A stretch of DNA of 59,238 bases from NCBI GenBank assembly GCA_003223455.1, contig QHVE01000058.1, positions 22,652 through 81,889 of the forward strand, read 5' to 3'. The position numbers were made by a program, and so were the translations under genes. The stretch's first letter is position 1. Every line of letters starts with the position of its first letter. Under the pieces are notes generated by a model that was not told where the DNA came from, ran no database searches, and saw only the letters and a list, made by a program, of their open reading frames with translations. Shown here piece after piece: positions 17,447 through 25,118 of the stretch. The DNA comes from Gemmatimonadota bacterium. Its GTDB lineage: Bacteria; Gemmatimonadota; Gemmatimonadetes; Gemmatimonadales; Gemmatimonadaceae.

Positions 17447-17854
17447 GTGCCCGTCACGCTCCCACCCTACGCCCTCCCCGCGCCCGTCTTCCGATTTCGG
17501 AACCTGGCCACGCTCGCCGGACGTGCGCCGATCGGCGGCGCCCGCGAGGTCGCGCTCGCGTGCTTCGTCGCGGCTCGTCTCGTCAACGACTGCTGCGATC
17601 CGCTGCTCGCGCTGGACGAGGAGGCTCGCGTCGCGCGCTGCGTCGGCGCGAAGGGGTGGCTCGGGACGATCGCCATCCCGACTCCGGTGCGCGCGCCGGT
17701 CGCGAAGCTCGCCGACGCGTCGGCGAACGGACATCCGGAGTCGATGGCGCCCCTCGTCGCCGCGCTCGCAAAAGCGGCCGACGCCTTCCTCGATGCCGCC
17801 GCGCGATCGGAGCTCGACGCATTGGCCACGCAGCTCGCTCGATGGAAGCGGTGA
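17447..17854 (+). CDS. Hypothetical protein
   Basis: This 135-residue protein has a GTG start, chosen because the sequence upstream in the same frame is Arg/His-rich, unlike a protein N-terminus. It is Ala-rich and probably helical, with a CFVAARLVNDCCDPLLALDEEAR segment and a Lys-Arg end. I recognise no domain, signal peptide or membrane segment. Third-position GC is high, as in real genes nearby. It is followed after 127 bases by the DnaB-like gene, which has its own promoter. Confidence 0.6.
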   Translation: MPVTLPPYALPAPVFRFRNLATLAGRAPIGGAREVALACFVAARLVNDCCDPLLALDEEARVARCVGAKGWLGTIAIPTPVRAPVAKLADASANGHPESMAPLVAALAKAADAFLDAAARSELDALATQLARWKR

Positions 17855-17946
17855 CGACGCACACGTTCGCGGCGCCGGACTTCTAGTTCCGATCAGTGGT
17901 GCCGGACGTCGGGAGCGCGTCCACGCGGGTTCGAGCCGTCGATTCC

Positions 17947-17976
17947 TTGCTCACCCCAAGTCGCGAACCCTATCTT
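17947..17976 (+). promoter_or_regulatory. Predicted leaderless promoter of the DnaB-like gene
   Basis: TTGCTC (17947-17952), an 18-base spacer, TATCTT (17971-17976), and ATG after 5 bases. The -35 hexamer is identical to that of the PorX-like gene. There is no room for a ribosome-binding site. Confidence 0.6.
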
Positions 17977-17981
17977 GGACG

Positions 17982-18833
17982 ATGACGCGCGGCGCCGACA
18001 TCTCCCCCCTCTCGCTTCTGCTCGGCCGCGTCGATGCGGTGGCGGACGGCGCGGCGCCGATCGACACCGTCCCCTCCGGCTTCCCCAGTCTGGACAAGCT
18101 CCTCGGCGGCGGCCTGCGGCGAGGCGACCTCGTGGTGCTGGGCGGCGACGTGGGCAGCGGCAAGAGCGCGCTGGCCCTCGCGATCGCCCTGCGCGCGGCG
18201 GGCGCGCGTCGATCTGCCGTCTTCTATTCGGGGGAGATGAACCCGGAACGCGTCCTCGAGCGAGTCCTGGCCATCGAAGGGCGCACGCGCATCGACGATC
18301 TGCGCCGCGGCACGCTCGACGAGGCCACTCGGGCAGGGGTCGGGGCGGCGGCCATTCGCTTGCGCGACGAGCTTCCGATCGTCGAGAGAGTACCCGCTGG
18401 CGGCGTCGCGGCGATCGCCGAGGAGCTTTCGGCGCTCCGAACCATGGAGCTGGTCGTTATTGATGGGCTGGACGCGCTGCTGCCCGGTGCGAACAGCACC
18501 GAGGAGGAGGAGGCCGCCACGATCCGTGCGCTCAAACGGCTGGCGCTGGAGGCACGCACCGCCGTGCTCGTGACATCTCCGCTGCCCCACCTCGCGGCGC
18601 GCGACGACCGCCGCCCGGTGCTCGACGACTTCGGCGCGCGCGGCGCCGTGAAGGAGCGCGCCGACGTCGTGCTCGGTCTGTTTCGGGAGGGGATGTACGA
18701 CGGCGCCCGCGGCATCGAGGGGGCGACCGAGTTGCTGGTGCGGAAGAACAGAAACGGGGGTACGGGTTATGTGGACCTGTACTTCTACGAGCAGTGGATG
18801 CGTTTCGAGGACATGCTCGATCCCGACCGCTAG
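17982..18833 (+). CDS. Stand-alone DnaB-type RecA-fold ATPase (helicase C-terminal domain only)
   Basis: This 283-residue protein is essentially the C-terminal motor domain of replicative helicase DnaB without the N-terminal primase-binding domain. It shows PSGFPSLDKLLGGGLRRGDL, Walker A GGDVGSGKSAL, a DnaB-like EMNPERVLERVLAIEGR, Walker B LVVIDGLDAL, and the DnaB tail RRPVLDDFGARGAVKERADVV followed by RKNRNGGTGYVDLYF. The Walker A is GDVGSGKS where DnaB usually has ARPxxGKT. It may be a ring ATPase acting on DNA or a KaiC/RadA-like regulatory ATPase. A lipoprotein gene starts 13 bases downstream, so they probably share a transcript. Confidence 0.85.
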   Translation: MTRGADISPLSLLLGRVDAVADGAAPIDTVPSGFPSLDKLLGGGLRRGDLVVLGGDVGSGKSALALAIALRAAGARRSAVFYSGEMNPERVLERVLAIEGRTRIDDLRRGTLDEATRAGVGAAAIRLRDELPIVERVPAGGVAAIAEELSALRTMELVVIDGLDALLPGANSTEEEEAATIRALKRLALEARTAVLVTSPLPHLAARDDRRPVLDDFGARGAVKERADVVLGLFREGMYDGARGIEGATELLVRKNRNGGTGYVDLYFYEQWMRFEDMLDPDR

Positions 18834-18846
18834 CAGGAGTCATCGG

Positions 18847-20178
18847 ATGCGACCGCATCGATCGTTCGCCACGATCCTGTTCGCGCTCTCGCTCGTCGGC
18901 TGCACGACCAGTAGCTCGGGACACTCCCTCGCGCACCTGGAGCAGGCGCAGCGCGCCGAACCGGGCTCGTTCGCCGCGAACCGCAGCCTGGGGATCGCCT
19001 ACTACAAGGCGGCACGATTCGCCGACGCCCGCGCCGCGCTGGAAACGGCGTCACGCGCGAATCCGAAGGATGGCACCACCGCGCTCTATCTCGGACTCGC
19101 CGCGGAGGAGTTGGGCGACGTCCCCGCGGCGAAGCGTGCCTACTCCACGTACCTGTCCGTCGGCCGGACCAGCCGAGTTCGAATGCAGCTCCAGTCGCGT
19201 CTCGCGGCGCTGACGCGTATCGAGCTGGCCGAGGACGCGAAACGCGCCGTGCAGCAGGAGCAGGCGATCGGCGCAATCGACGGTGCGCCGACGACCGTCG
19301 CCGTGCTCCCCCTCCGGTTCAGCGGCAGCGACAGCTCGCTCCGTCCGCTCGGGCGCGGTCTCGCCGAGCTGCTCACCACCGACCTCGCGCGCTCTTCGAA
19401 GCTCACGGTGATCGAGCGTGCGCGGCTCCAGGCGGTGCTCGACGAGCTCGCGTTGCAGCGCCAGGGCAGCACGGATGCGTCGACGAACGTCCGCGCGGGG
19501 CGATTGCTGCGCGCGGGACGCCTCGTGCAGGGCTCGATCCTCCAGCTCGACGAATCCCAGCTTCGTGTCGACGCGGCCGTGGTCGACGTTTCATCGACGC
19601 AGGTTCGCGGCGTCGCCCAGGACGCCGATCAGATGGAGCAGCTGTTCGCGCTCGAGAAGCGCATCGCACTCGATCTGTTCGATCAGCTCGGCGTGACGCT
19701 GACCGTCGCCGAGCGCAACGCGATCGAGCAGCGGCCGACCCGGTCGCTCGCCGCCTTCCTCGCGTTCAGTCGAGGCCTCACAGCGGAGGACGAAGGACGG
19801 TACGACGAGGCGAATCGATTCTATCGTGACGCCGCGCGGATCGATCCGGACTTCGCCCCGGCGATGCAGAAGAGCCGCGACACGCGCATGCTCGTCGTCG
19901 GCTCCCGACTCTCCGGACAGAGCATCGAGCGCGGACTCGATGGGACCGCCGAGTCAGCCGCCGCGCCGGGATCGCGGGGTCGAGGGAAGGCAGTGTCCGA
20001 CGCGGTGCACGCTGCGGCCGAGGATCTCAATCCGTCGGCGGCAGGGGACGCCACCGCACCGGGACGGAGCGGCGAGCATGGGCCGCCTCAAAAGGATCCC
20101 GCCTCCGCGGCCACCAAGACCGACAAGCCGGGCAAGGCGAATCGCGGGATGGCGATCGGGCGACGCGGGAAGACATGA
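18847..20178 (+). CDS. Lipoprotein with TPR repeats and CsgG-like domain
   Basis: This 443-residue protein has a lipoprotein signal peptide (lipobox LVGC, Cys about residue 19). Residues about 30-140 form TPR-type helical repeats (AANRSLGIAYYKAARFADA). A CsgG/FlgO-like alpha-beta domain follows from about 155 (TTVAVLPLRFSG, LARSSKLTVIERARLQAVLDEL, VQGSILQLDESQLRVDAAVVD). Another TPR (FLAFSRGLTAEDEGRYDEANRFYRDA) and a low-complexity Ala/Gly/Lys tail complete it. The start is ATG with AGGAG 7 bases before. CsgG domains build outer-membrane export channels or act as envelope lipoproteins. The next gene encodes an outer-membrane protein and overlaps it by 4 bases, so the two likely act together. 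Confidence 0.85.
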   Translation: MRPHRSFATILFALSLVGCTTSSSGHSLAHLEQAQRAEPGSFAANRSLGIAYYKAARFADARAALETASRANPKDGTTALYLGLAAEELGDVPAAKRAYSTYLSVGRTSRVRMQLQSRLAALTRIELAEDAKRAVQQEQAIGAIDGAPTTVAVLPLRFSGSDSSLRPLGRGLAELLTTDLARSSKLTVIERARLQAVLDELALQRQGSTDASTNVRAGRLLRAGRLVQGSILQLDESQLRVDAAVVDVSSTQVRGVAQDADQMEQLFALEKRIALDLFDQLGVTLTVAERNAIEQRPTRSLAAFLAFSRGLTAEDEGRYDEANRFYRDAARIDPDFAPAMQKSRDTRMLVVGSRLSGQSIERGLDGTAESAAAPGSRGRGKAVSDAVHAAAEDLNPSAAGDATAPGRSGEHGPPQKDPASAATKTDKPGKANRGMAIGRRGKT

Positions 20179-21335
20179 TCGGTTCGGCACGGCCGTCGGG
20201 CCGGCTACTTCTGGCCTGCGCCGTTCTCTTCACCGCCCTTCCCCGTCCGATCGCTGGCGCGCAGTCGCTGTTCGACGTCGAGGCGCGACTCGCGCCGCAG
20301 TATCTGCAGTATCAGGTGCATGCGCCAGCCGACGAGACGATCGCCGAGTTTGCGCTGCCTCTCTTCGTCTCGATTCCAGCGGGATCTCGTCTCAGCTTCG
20401 ACATCGGGAGCGCGTACGCGAGCGCGCGCGTGACGGCGGGCGCGGTGCACAGCGAGATCTCGGGACTCACCGACACAGAGATCCGCGGCAGCTATACGCT
20501 CGGCGGCGACTTCATCGTGCTCACCGCGGGGGTGAGCCTCCCGACCGGAACCTCCTCGGTGACGCTCGATCAGCTCCTCGCGGCAGGGCGCATCGGAAAC
20601 GACTTCCTCGCGTTCCCCGTCTCCAACATGGGCACCGGGCTCGCGGCGACGGGCGGCGTCGCCGTCGCGCATCCGATCGGGGACTGGAGCATCGGCGCGG
20701 GGCTCGCCATGCGTCGGTCGCGCGCCTACGACCCGTTCGACGTGCCCGGCGAGAGCTTCCGATATCGGCCCGGCAACGAAGTGCGTGTGCGTCTCGGTGG
20801 GGACCATCCGCTCGCAGCGGGACGCCTCGCGCTCGGAATCACCTACGCGGCTTTCGGACGCGACGATGCGGAGGGCTCGGCGTACAACACCGGCGACCGC
20901 GTGATCGCCCAGGGGGTGCTCACTGGGCTCGTCGGTACGCACGACTATACGGTCGCCGTGTACAACGTCTTCCGTGCCCCGGGCGAGTATGCGTCGGGCG
21001 AACAGGCCGGGCGCGAGAACGTCGCCAACATGTTCCTGTCGCTCGGCCTGCATGTGCGGAGCACGGTCATCGAGCCGAGCCTCGAGCTCCGGCACTGGCT
21101 CCAGCACGTGTTCGACGTGCCGGCCCCGGGTGGTGTGGCTACGGAGCGCGCCCAGTCCAGTCGGCTCGCGACGGTGGCGGTGCGCGCGAGCGCGCGCGTC
21201 GGTGTGCTCCAACTCTTCCCGAGCGCCGGCTACACCCTGCTCGGCCGGCTCGCGACGGAGGATGCCAACGGGGTTCGCGTGACAGCCGATCTCACGGGCT
21301 TTCACGTCGGTCTGACGATGCGCGCGGCGCCGTAG
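20175..21335 (+). CDS. Outer-membrane beta-barrel protein of unknown substrate
   Basis: This 386-residue protein has a signal peptide (ACAVLFTALPRPIAGAQS) followed by repeated amphipathic beta strands with Gly/aromatic ends (GSYTLGGDFIVLTAGVSLPTG, WSIGAGLAMRRSRAY, DYTVAVYNVFRAPGEYASG). The size fits a 12-14-strand porin or FadL-like channel. It does not end in the usual terminal Phe but in LTMRAAP, and I cannot name the family. Translational coupling to the CsgG-like lipoprotein suggests a shared envelope function. Confidence 0.72.
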   Translation: MIGSARPSGRLLLACAVLFTALPRPIAGAQSLFDVEARLAPQYLQYQVHAPADETIAEFALPLFVSIPAGSRLSFDIGSAYASARVTAGAVHSEISGLTDTEIRGSYTLGGDFIVLTAGVSLPTGTSSVTLDQLLAAGRIGNDFLAFPVSNMGTGLAATGGVAVAHPIGDWSIGAGLAMRRSRAYDPFDVPGESFRYRPGNEVRVRLGGDHPLAAGRLALGITYAAFGRDDAEGSAYNTGDRVIAQGVLTGLVGTHDYTVAVYNVFRAPGEYASGEQAGRENVANMFLSLGLHVRSTVIEPSLELRHWLQHVFDVPAPGGVATERAQSSRLATVAVRASARVGVLQLFPSAGYTLLGRLATEDANGVRVTADLTGFHVGLTMRAAP

Positions 21336-21367
21336 CGGCCAGAATCCCGTCGCCATCCGCCCGAACG

Positions 21368-21375
21368 TATATTTC
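21368..21375 (+). promoter_or_regulatory. -10 box upstream of yebC
   Basis: TATATTTC stands out in a GC-rich gap 49 bases before the yebC ATG and fits the TAnnTTT pattern of this window. No convincing -35 hexamer is visible at 16-19 bases. If used, it would drive yebC-ruvC-ruvA with a leader of about 40 bases. Confidence 0.4.
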
Positions 21376-21423
21376 CCAACCGGCGTCAGCGGACGACCGG
21401 CGAACTCCGACGACGAGCGACGT

Positions 21424-22176
21424 ATGGCTGGCCACAGTAAATGGAAGCAGATCAAGCATTACAAGGCGGCGACCGACGCGAAGCGTGGGGCGCTGTTCAC
21501 GAAGCTGATCCGTGAGATCACGATGGCTGCCAAGATGGGCGGCGGTGATCCGGCGGGGAACGCACGTCTGCGTGTGGCCATCGAGGCCGGCAAGGCGAAG
21601 TCGCTGCCCAAGGAGAACATCGATCGCGCGATCAAGAAGGGCACCGGAGAGCTCGCCGGCGAGGACATCCAGGAGGTCACGTACGAGGGCTACGGACCCG
21701 GCGGCGTGGCGCTCATCATCGACGCGATGACCGACAACCCGACGCGCACCGTGGCCGACGTGCGGCACAAGATGTCGCGAAACGGGGGAAACCTCGGGAC
21801 GCCAGGCTCCGTCGCGTTCATGTTCGAGAAGAAAGGTCAGCTCGCGATCGATGCGAACAGGTACTCGGACGAGGATGCCACGCTGGAGGCGGCGCTGGAT
21901 GCCGGCGCGGAGGACTTCCGCCGAGACGACGAGGAGTACGTCGTCACGACGGATCCGGCGTCGTTCCACGCCGTGAAGAGCGCGCTCGAGGCTCGCGGCA
22001 TCACACCGACCGACTCCGAGATCGCCATGGTGCCCAAGAGCACGGTGCCCGTGACCGGCGCCGACGTGGAGTCGCTGCTCAAGCTGATCGAGGCACTCGA
22101 GGATCTCGACGACGTGCAGAAGGTGTGGGGCAATTTCGAGATCGACGACGCCGAGCTGGCGAAGCTGGAAGGCTGA
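21424..22176 (+). CDS. yebC: YebC/PmpR-family protein (TACO1-like)
   Basis: This 250-residue protein begins MAGHSKWKQIKHYKAATDAKRG, the diagnostic start of the YebC family, and contains YEGYGPGGVALIIDAMTDN and LRVAIEAGKAKSLPKENIDRAI. It acts on DNA as a transcriptional regulator in some bacteria, and as a translation factor relieving ribosome stalling at proline runs in others; sequence does not decide. As in many bacteria it precedes ruvC and ruvA, 32 bases upstream of ruvC. Confidence 0.97.
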   Translation: MAGHSKWKQIKHYKAATDAKRGALFTKLIREITMAAKMGGGDPAGNARLRVAIEAGKAKSLPKENIDRAIKKGTGELAGEDIQEVTYEGYGPGGVALIIDAMTDNPTRTVADVRHKMSRNGGNLGTPGSVAFMFEKKGQLAIDANRYSDEDATLEAALDAGAEDFRRDDEEYVVTTDPASFHAVKSALEARGITPTDSEIAMVPKSTVPVTGADVESLLKLIEALEDLDDVQKVWGNFEIDDAELAKLEG

Positions 22177-22208
22177 CCGCACCACTCACCCTCACGCAGG
22201 CGGCGCGC

Positions 22209-22778
22209 GTGCTCGTACTCGGCATCGATCCGGGGACGGCGAACACCGGCTATGGCGTCGTCCGCGGCGGTGGGCCCGGCGTTCCCGTGCTCGTGGAGTG
22301 CGGCGTGATTCGCACGCGCGCCCGCGATCCGCTGCCGGCGCGGCTGCGTGAGATTTTTTCTGGTGTACAGGAGCTCATCGGGAGACACCGCCCCGACGCG
22401 CTCTCGGTGGAAGACGTCTTCTACGCGCGCAACGTGCGCACGACCGTGGTGCTGGGGCATGCGCGTGGAGTGATCCTTCTCGCCGCCGAGCTGGCGAACG
22501 TCCCTGTGAACGAGATGGCGCCCGCCGAGATCAAGAAGGCGGTCGTCGGCACCGGCGGTGCGACGAAGGAGCAGGTGCAGTTCATGCTCACGCGCCTGCT
22601 GCGGCTCAAGAGCGTGCCGCAGCCGTCGGATGCGGCAGACGGCGTCGCTGCCGCGCTCGCGTGCGTGATGGGCGCGTCGCTGCCGCGCATCGACGGCGGC
22701 AGCCGGGTGCGCGAGCCGTCTCGGCCGCGACTCGCCGCTTCGCGCCTCGCACCACCACCGACCACGCGCCGCCCATGA
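22209..22778 (+). CDS. ruvC: Holliday junction resolvase RuvC
   Basis: This 189-residue endonuclease cuts Holliday junctions in the RuvABC complex. Catalytic carboxylates are visible in VLGIDPGTANTGYG (Asp7), SVEDVF (Glu), and the C-terminal SDAADGVAAALA pair. GTG 22209 was chosen because the family begins right at the GIDPG strand. A run ATTTTTTCTGGTGTA inside the gene is unusually AT-rich for its surroundings. Its stop overlaps the ruvA ATG by 4 bases. The tail after the core is Arg/Pro-rich. Confidence 0.96.
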   Translation: MLVLGIDPGTANTGYGVVRGGGPGVPVLVECGVIRTRARDPLPARLREIFSGVQELIGRHRPDALSVEDVFYARNVRTTVVLGHARGVILLAAELANVPVNEMAPAEIKKAVVGTGGATKEQVQFMLTRLLRLKSVPQPSDAADGVAAALACVMGASLPRIDGGSRVREPSRPRLAASRLAPPPTTRRP

Positions 22779-23380
22779 TCGTCCAGGTCGCCGGTACGCT
22801 GATCGCGAAGGAGCTGGACCGGATCGAGATCCTCACCGACGGCGGCGTCGCCTACGAGCTCGCGGTGCCGCTCAACGCATACGAGGCGCTCCCCAAGGCG
22901 GGTGAGCGCTGCGCGGTGCACACGTATCTCGTCGTGAAGGAAGATGGCTGGCAGTTGTTCGGTTTCACCACGCCGCACGAGCGTCGCGTGTTCCAGAAAG
23001 TCCTCGGCGCGAAGGGCGTGGGTCCCGCGCTGGCGCTCGGGCTGCTCTCGTCGCTCACCGCCGAGCGGCTCGTGCGCGCCATCCGCGAGAAGGACGTGGC
23101 GACGCTGCAGAGCGTGCCGCGCGTCGGCAGGAAGAAGGCCGAGCAGCTCATCCTCGATCTCGCCGACAAGCTCGACGACCTGCAGAGCTCCGGCGTGCCG
23201 TCGGGCGTGGCGCGTGGTGTGGGGCCCGGCACCGACGACGCGATCCGAGCGCTCGTCTCGCTCGGCTACACGACCGTGGACGCGGAGAAGGCAGTGCGTG
23301 GCGTCCTCGATGGCGGAGCAAAGGGGATGTCGGCGCCGGAGCTCATTCGCGCGGCGCTCGCGCGGATCGGAGGGCGGTAG
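22775..23380 (+). CDS. ruvA: Holliday junction branch migration protein RuvA
   Basis: This 201-residue protein binds the junction as a tetramer and loads RuvB. The N-terminal OB domain begins MIVQVAGTLIAKELDRIEI. Two helix-hairpin-helix motifs follow (VLGAKGVGPALALGLLSSL and LQSVPRVGRKKAEQLILDL). A flexible linker and the C-terminal RuvB-binding domain (TDDAIRALVSLGYTTVDAEKAV) complete the normal layout. The ATG overlaps the ruvC stop. ruvB is not in this operon but lies 1.7 kb downstream after an aminotransferase gene. Confidence 0.97.
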   Translation: MIVQVAGTLIAKELDRIEILTDGGVAYELAVPLNAYEALPKAGERCAVHTYLVVKEDGWQLFGFTTPHERRVFQKVLGAKGVGPALALGLLSSLTAERLVRAIREKDVATLQSVPRVGRKKAEQLILDLADKLDDLQSSGVPSGVARGVGPGTDDAIRALVSLGYTTVDAEKAVRGVLDGGAKGMSAPELIRAALARIGGR

Positions 23381-23396
23381 CGGTCCCCCTTGCCGG

Positions 23397-23564
23397 ATGA
23401 AGCCTGCCGCGGGCGCCGACTGGATCGTTACGCCCGCGCACACGATGCTGATCGTGCCAGATCCCAAGCAGCTCGACTCGTATCCGAGTGATCCGAAGAG
23501 CGGTGGACCCTTCGTGATGTTCAAGGGGACGCCGTACGCGCACCTGATGGTGCCGGCACACTAG
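23397..23564 (+). CDS. Small ORF, possible C-terminal remnant of a larger conserved protein
   Basis: This 55-residue frame begins 16 bases after ruvA. It has high third-position GC and reads DWIVTPAHTMLIVPDPKQLD, then KSGGPFVMFKGTPYAHLMVP. This looks like the C-terminal end of longer (about 150-200 residue) exported proteins I recall with a GGPYVMWKGTPYAHIMVP-type ending; the recollection is not verified. There is no signal peptide and the N-terminal body of such a protein is missing, so this is either a relic or a genuine miniprotein. No ribosome-binding site is obvious. Confidence 0.4.
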   Translation: MKPAAGADWIVTPAHTMLIVPDPKQLDSYPSDPKSGGPFVMFKGTPYAHLMVPAH

Positions 23565-23629
23565 AGCCGACAAGCGAGCGGTAGCGTTTCGACGACATGG
23601 GCGGCTCGCGAAAGCGGCCGCCCATTGCC

Positions 23630-23659
23630 TTGCGGCGCTCCGACCCGCGACGATACTTC
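23630..23659 (+). promoter_or_regulatory. Possible promoter of the class I aminotransferase
   Basis: TTGCGG (23630-23635), an 18-base spacer and TACTTC (23654-23659) lie 45 bases before the ATG at 23705. The -10 box lacks the final T of TAnnTT, so this is a weak assignment. Confidence 0.3.
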
Positions 23660-23704
23660 GCTCTTCTGTTCGGCCACACGATCCTCGCTGGGAGCTATGC
23701 CCTG

Positions 23705-24865
23705 ATGCTCGCTGCACGTCGCACATCCACGTTCACCGAATCGGTCATCCGCGAGATGACCCGCATCGCGAACCAGCACGAGGCGGTCAATCTCGCGCAG
23801 GGATTTCCCGACTTCCCGATGCCCGAGCCGATGAAGGATGCGGCGTGCGCGGCGATTCACGGCAACATCAACCAGTACGCCGTCACCTGGGGCAGCTCGG
23901 CGCTGCGCATCGCGATTGCCGAGAAGTACAGGCGATGGTACGGGATGCAGGTCGACCACGACCGGGAGGTCACGGTCACCTGTGGCGCGACGGAGGCGAT
24001 GGCCGCCGTGTTCCTCGCGCTGCTCGATCCGGGCGACGAAGTCATCATCTTCGAGCCCTTCTACGAGAACTACGGCCCCGACGCGATCCTCGCTGGTGCG
24101 ATCCCCAGCTTCGTGCCCCTCGAGCGGCCGCACTGGACGATCGATCTCGACCGCCTGAAGAAGGCGTTCACGAAGCGCACGAAGGCGCTCGTCCTCAACA
24201 CCCCACACAACCCGACCGGCCGCGTGATGACCCGCGCCGAGATGACGGCGATCGCCGAGCTGTGCATCAAGCACGACGTATGGGTCATCACCGACGAGAT
24301 CTACGAGCACATCCGCTACGCGGGCGAGCACCATGTCATGGCGACGTGGCCGGACATGCGCGAGCGCACGATCACGATCTCCGGACTGTCGAAGACGTTC
24401 AGCTGCACGGGATGGCGGCTGGGATACGTCGTGGCGCCCGCGGCGCAGACGGCGGCGATCCGGAAGGTCCACGACTTCCTCACCGTTGGTGCCCCTGCTC
24501 CGCTGCAGGCCGCGGGCGCGGTGGGGATGCACTTCGACGCCGACTACTTCAACCATCTCGCGCTCGACTACCGCGGTCGCCGCACACTGCTCTGCGACGC
24601 GCTCAGCGAGGCCGGCTTCAGCTTCACGCAGCCCGAGGGTGCGTACTACGTGCTCGCCGACTTCTCGGAGCTGAGTGACATGGACGACGTGTCGTTCGCG
24701 AAATGGATGTGTCAGGAGATCGGCGTGGCCACCGTGCCAGGCTCGAGCTTCTACTCCGACCGCTCGCTCGGCAAATCGCTCGTCCGCTTCGCGTTTTGTA
24801 AGAAGTACGAGACGCTGAAACGGGCGGCGGATCGGCTTGCCACGGTCAGAGCTGAGGTTCGCTGA
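23705..24865 (+). CDS. Class I/II PLP-dependent aminotransferase (methionine/kynurenine aminotransferase-like)
   Basis: This 386-residue enzyme has the fold type I aminotransferase landmarks: AVNLAQGFPDFPMP (N-terminal substrate loop), NTPHNPTGRV (PLP Asn), DEIYEHIRY (PLP Asp and Tyr), SGLSKTFSCTGWRLGY (Schiff-base Lys), and the substrate-carboxylate Arg in SLVRFAFCKK. The start LAARRTSTFTESVIREMTRI and the QGFPDF motif place it with kynurenine-oxoglutarate or methionine aminotransferases. ATG 23705 was preferred over one at 23597 because the family begins there and GGGAG lies 11 bases upstream. Confidence 0.92.
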   Translation: MLAARRTSTFTESVIREMTRIANQHEAVNLAQGFPDFPMPEPMKDAACAAIHGNINQYAVTWGSSALRIAIAEKYRRWYGMQVDHDREVTVTCGATEAMAAVFLALLDPGDEVIIFEPFYENYGPDAILAGAIPSFVPLERPHWTIDLDRLKKAFTKRTKALVLNTPHNPTGRVMTRAEMTAIAELCIKHDVWVITDEIYEHIRYAGEHHVMATWPDMRERTITISGLSKTFSCTGWRLGYVVAPAAQTAAIRKVHDFLTVGAPAPLQAAGAVGMHFDADYFNHLALDYRGRRTLLCDALSEAGFSFTQPEGAYYVLADFSELSDMDDVSFAKWMCQEIGVATVPGSSFYSDRSLGKSLVRFAFCKKYETLKRAADRLATVRAEVR

Positions 24866-24867
24866 CT

Positions 24868-25044
24868 CTAGTGAGTTGGTGCGTTGGATCGTTGGTTGGC
24901 TGGTCGGTTGATTGGTGAGTTCACTACCCAGGCCACTCAAGCAGCATGGAGTCCGGTCGTGGAGTCTCCACGCTGGTCGTCGCCAGGGCCGTTCCGTTCA
25001 CTGGTTCACCGACCAACTAGCCAGCTACCCAACTCACGGATTCA
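24868..25044. repeat. Imperfect long inverted repeat of TTGG/GTGAGTTGG words
   Basis: The left arm (24871-24925) contains GTGAGTTGG followed by TTGGTTGGCTGGTCGGTTGA. The right arm (about 24998-25044) contains CCGACCAACTAGCCAGCTA and CCAACTCAC (25029-25037), so GTGAGTTGG and the TGG-rich run recur in inverted orientation. A perfect small palindrome CGTGGAGTCTCCACG lies between them (24958-24972). The gap has no gene; ruvB transcription signals follow immediately. Confidence 0.5.
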
Positions 25045-25075
25045 CCCCACACTGGCCTCAGGTCTCGCTTCGGTC

Positions 25076-25110
25076 TATATTCGGTAACACGCCCCCTGCC
25101 TTACGAGGAG
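25076..25110 (+). promoter_or_regulatory. -10 box and ribosome-binding site of ruvB
   Basis: TATATT (25076-25081) fits the local TAnnTT pattern; TGGCCT 17 bases before it is a poor -35 box. GAGGAG (25105-25110) lies 8 bases before the GTG start and decides it. Confidence 0.45.
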
Positions 25111-25118
25111 CTGTACCA

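Noticed and set aside
24958-24972. 15-bp palindrome CGTGGAGTCTCCACG as a separate operator
   Set aside because: It lies in the middle of the larger inverted-repeat element and is more simply part of it.
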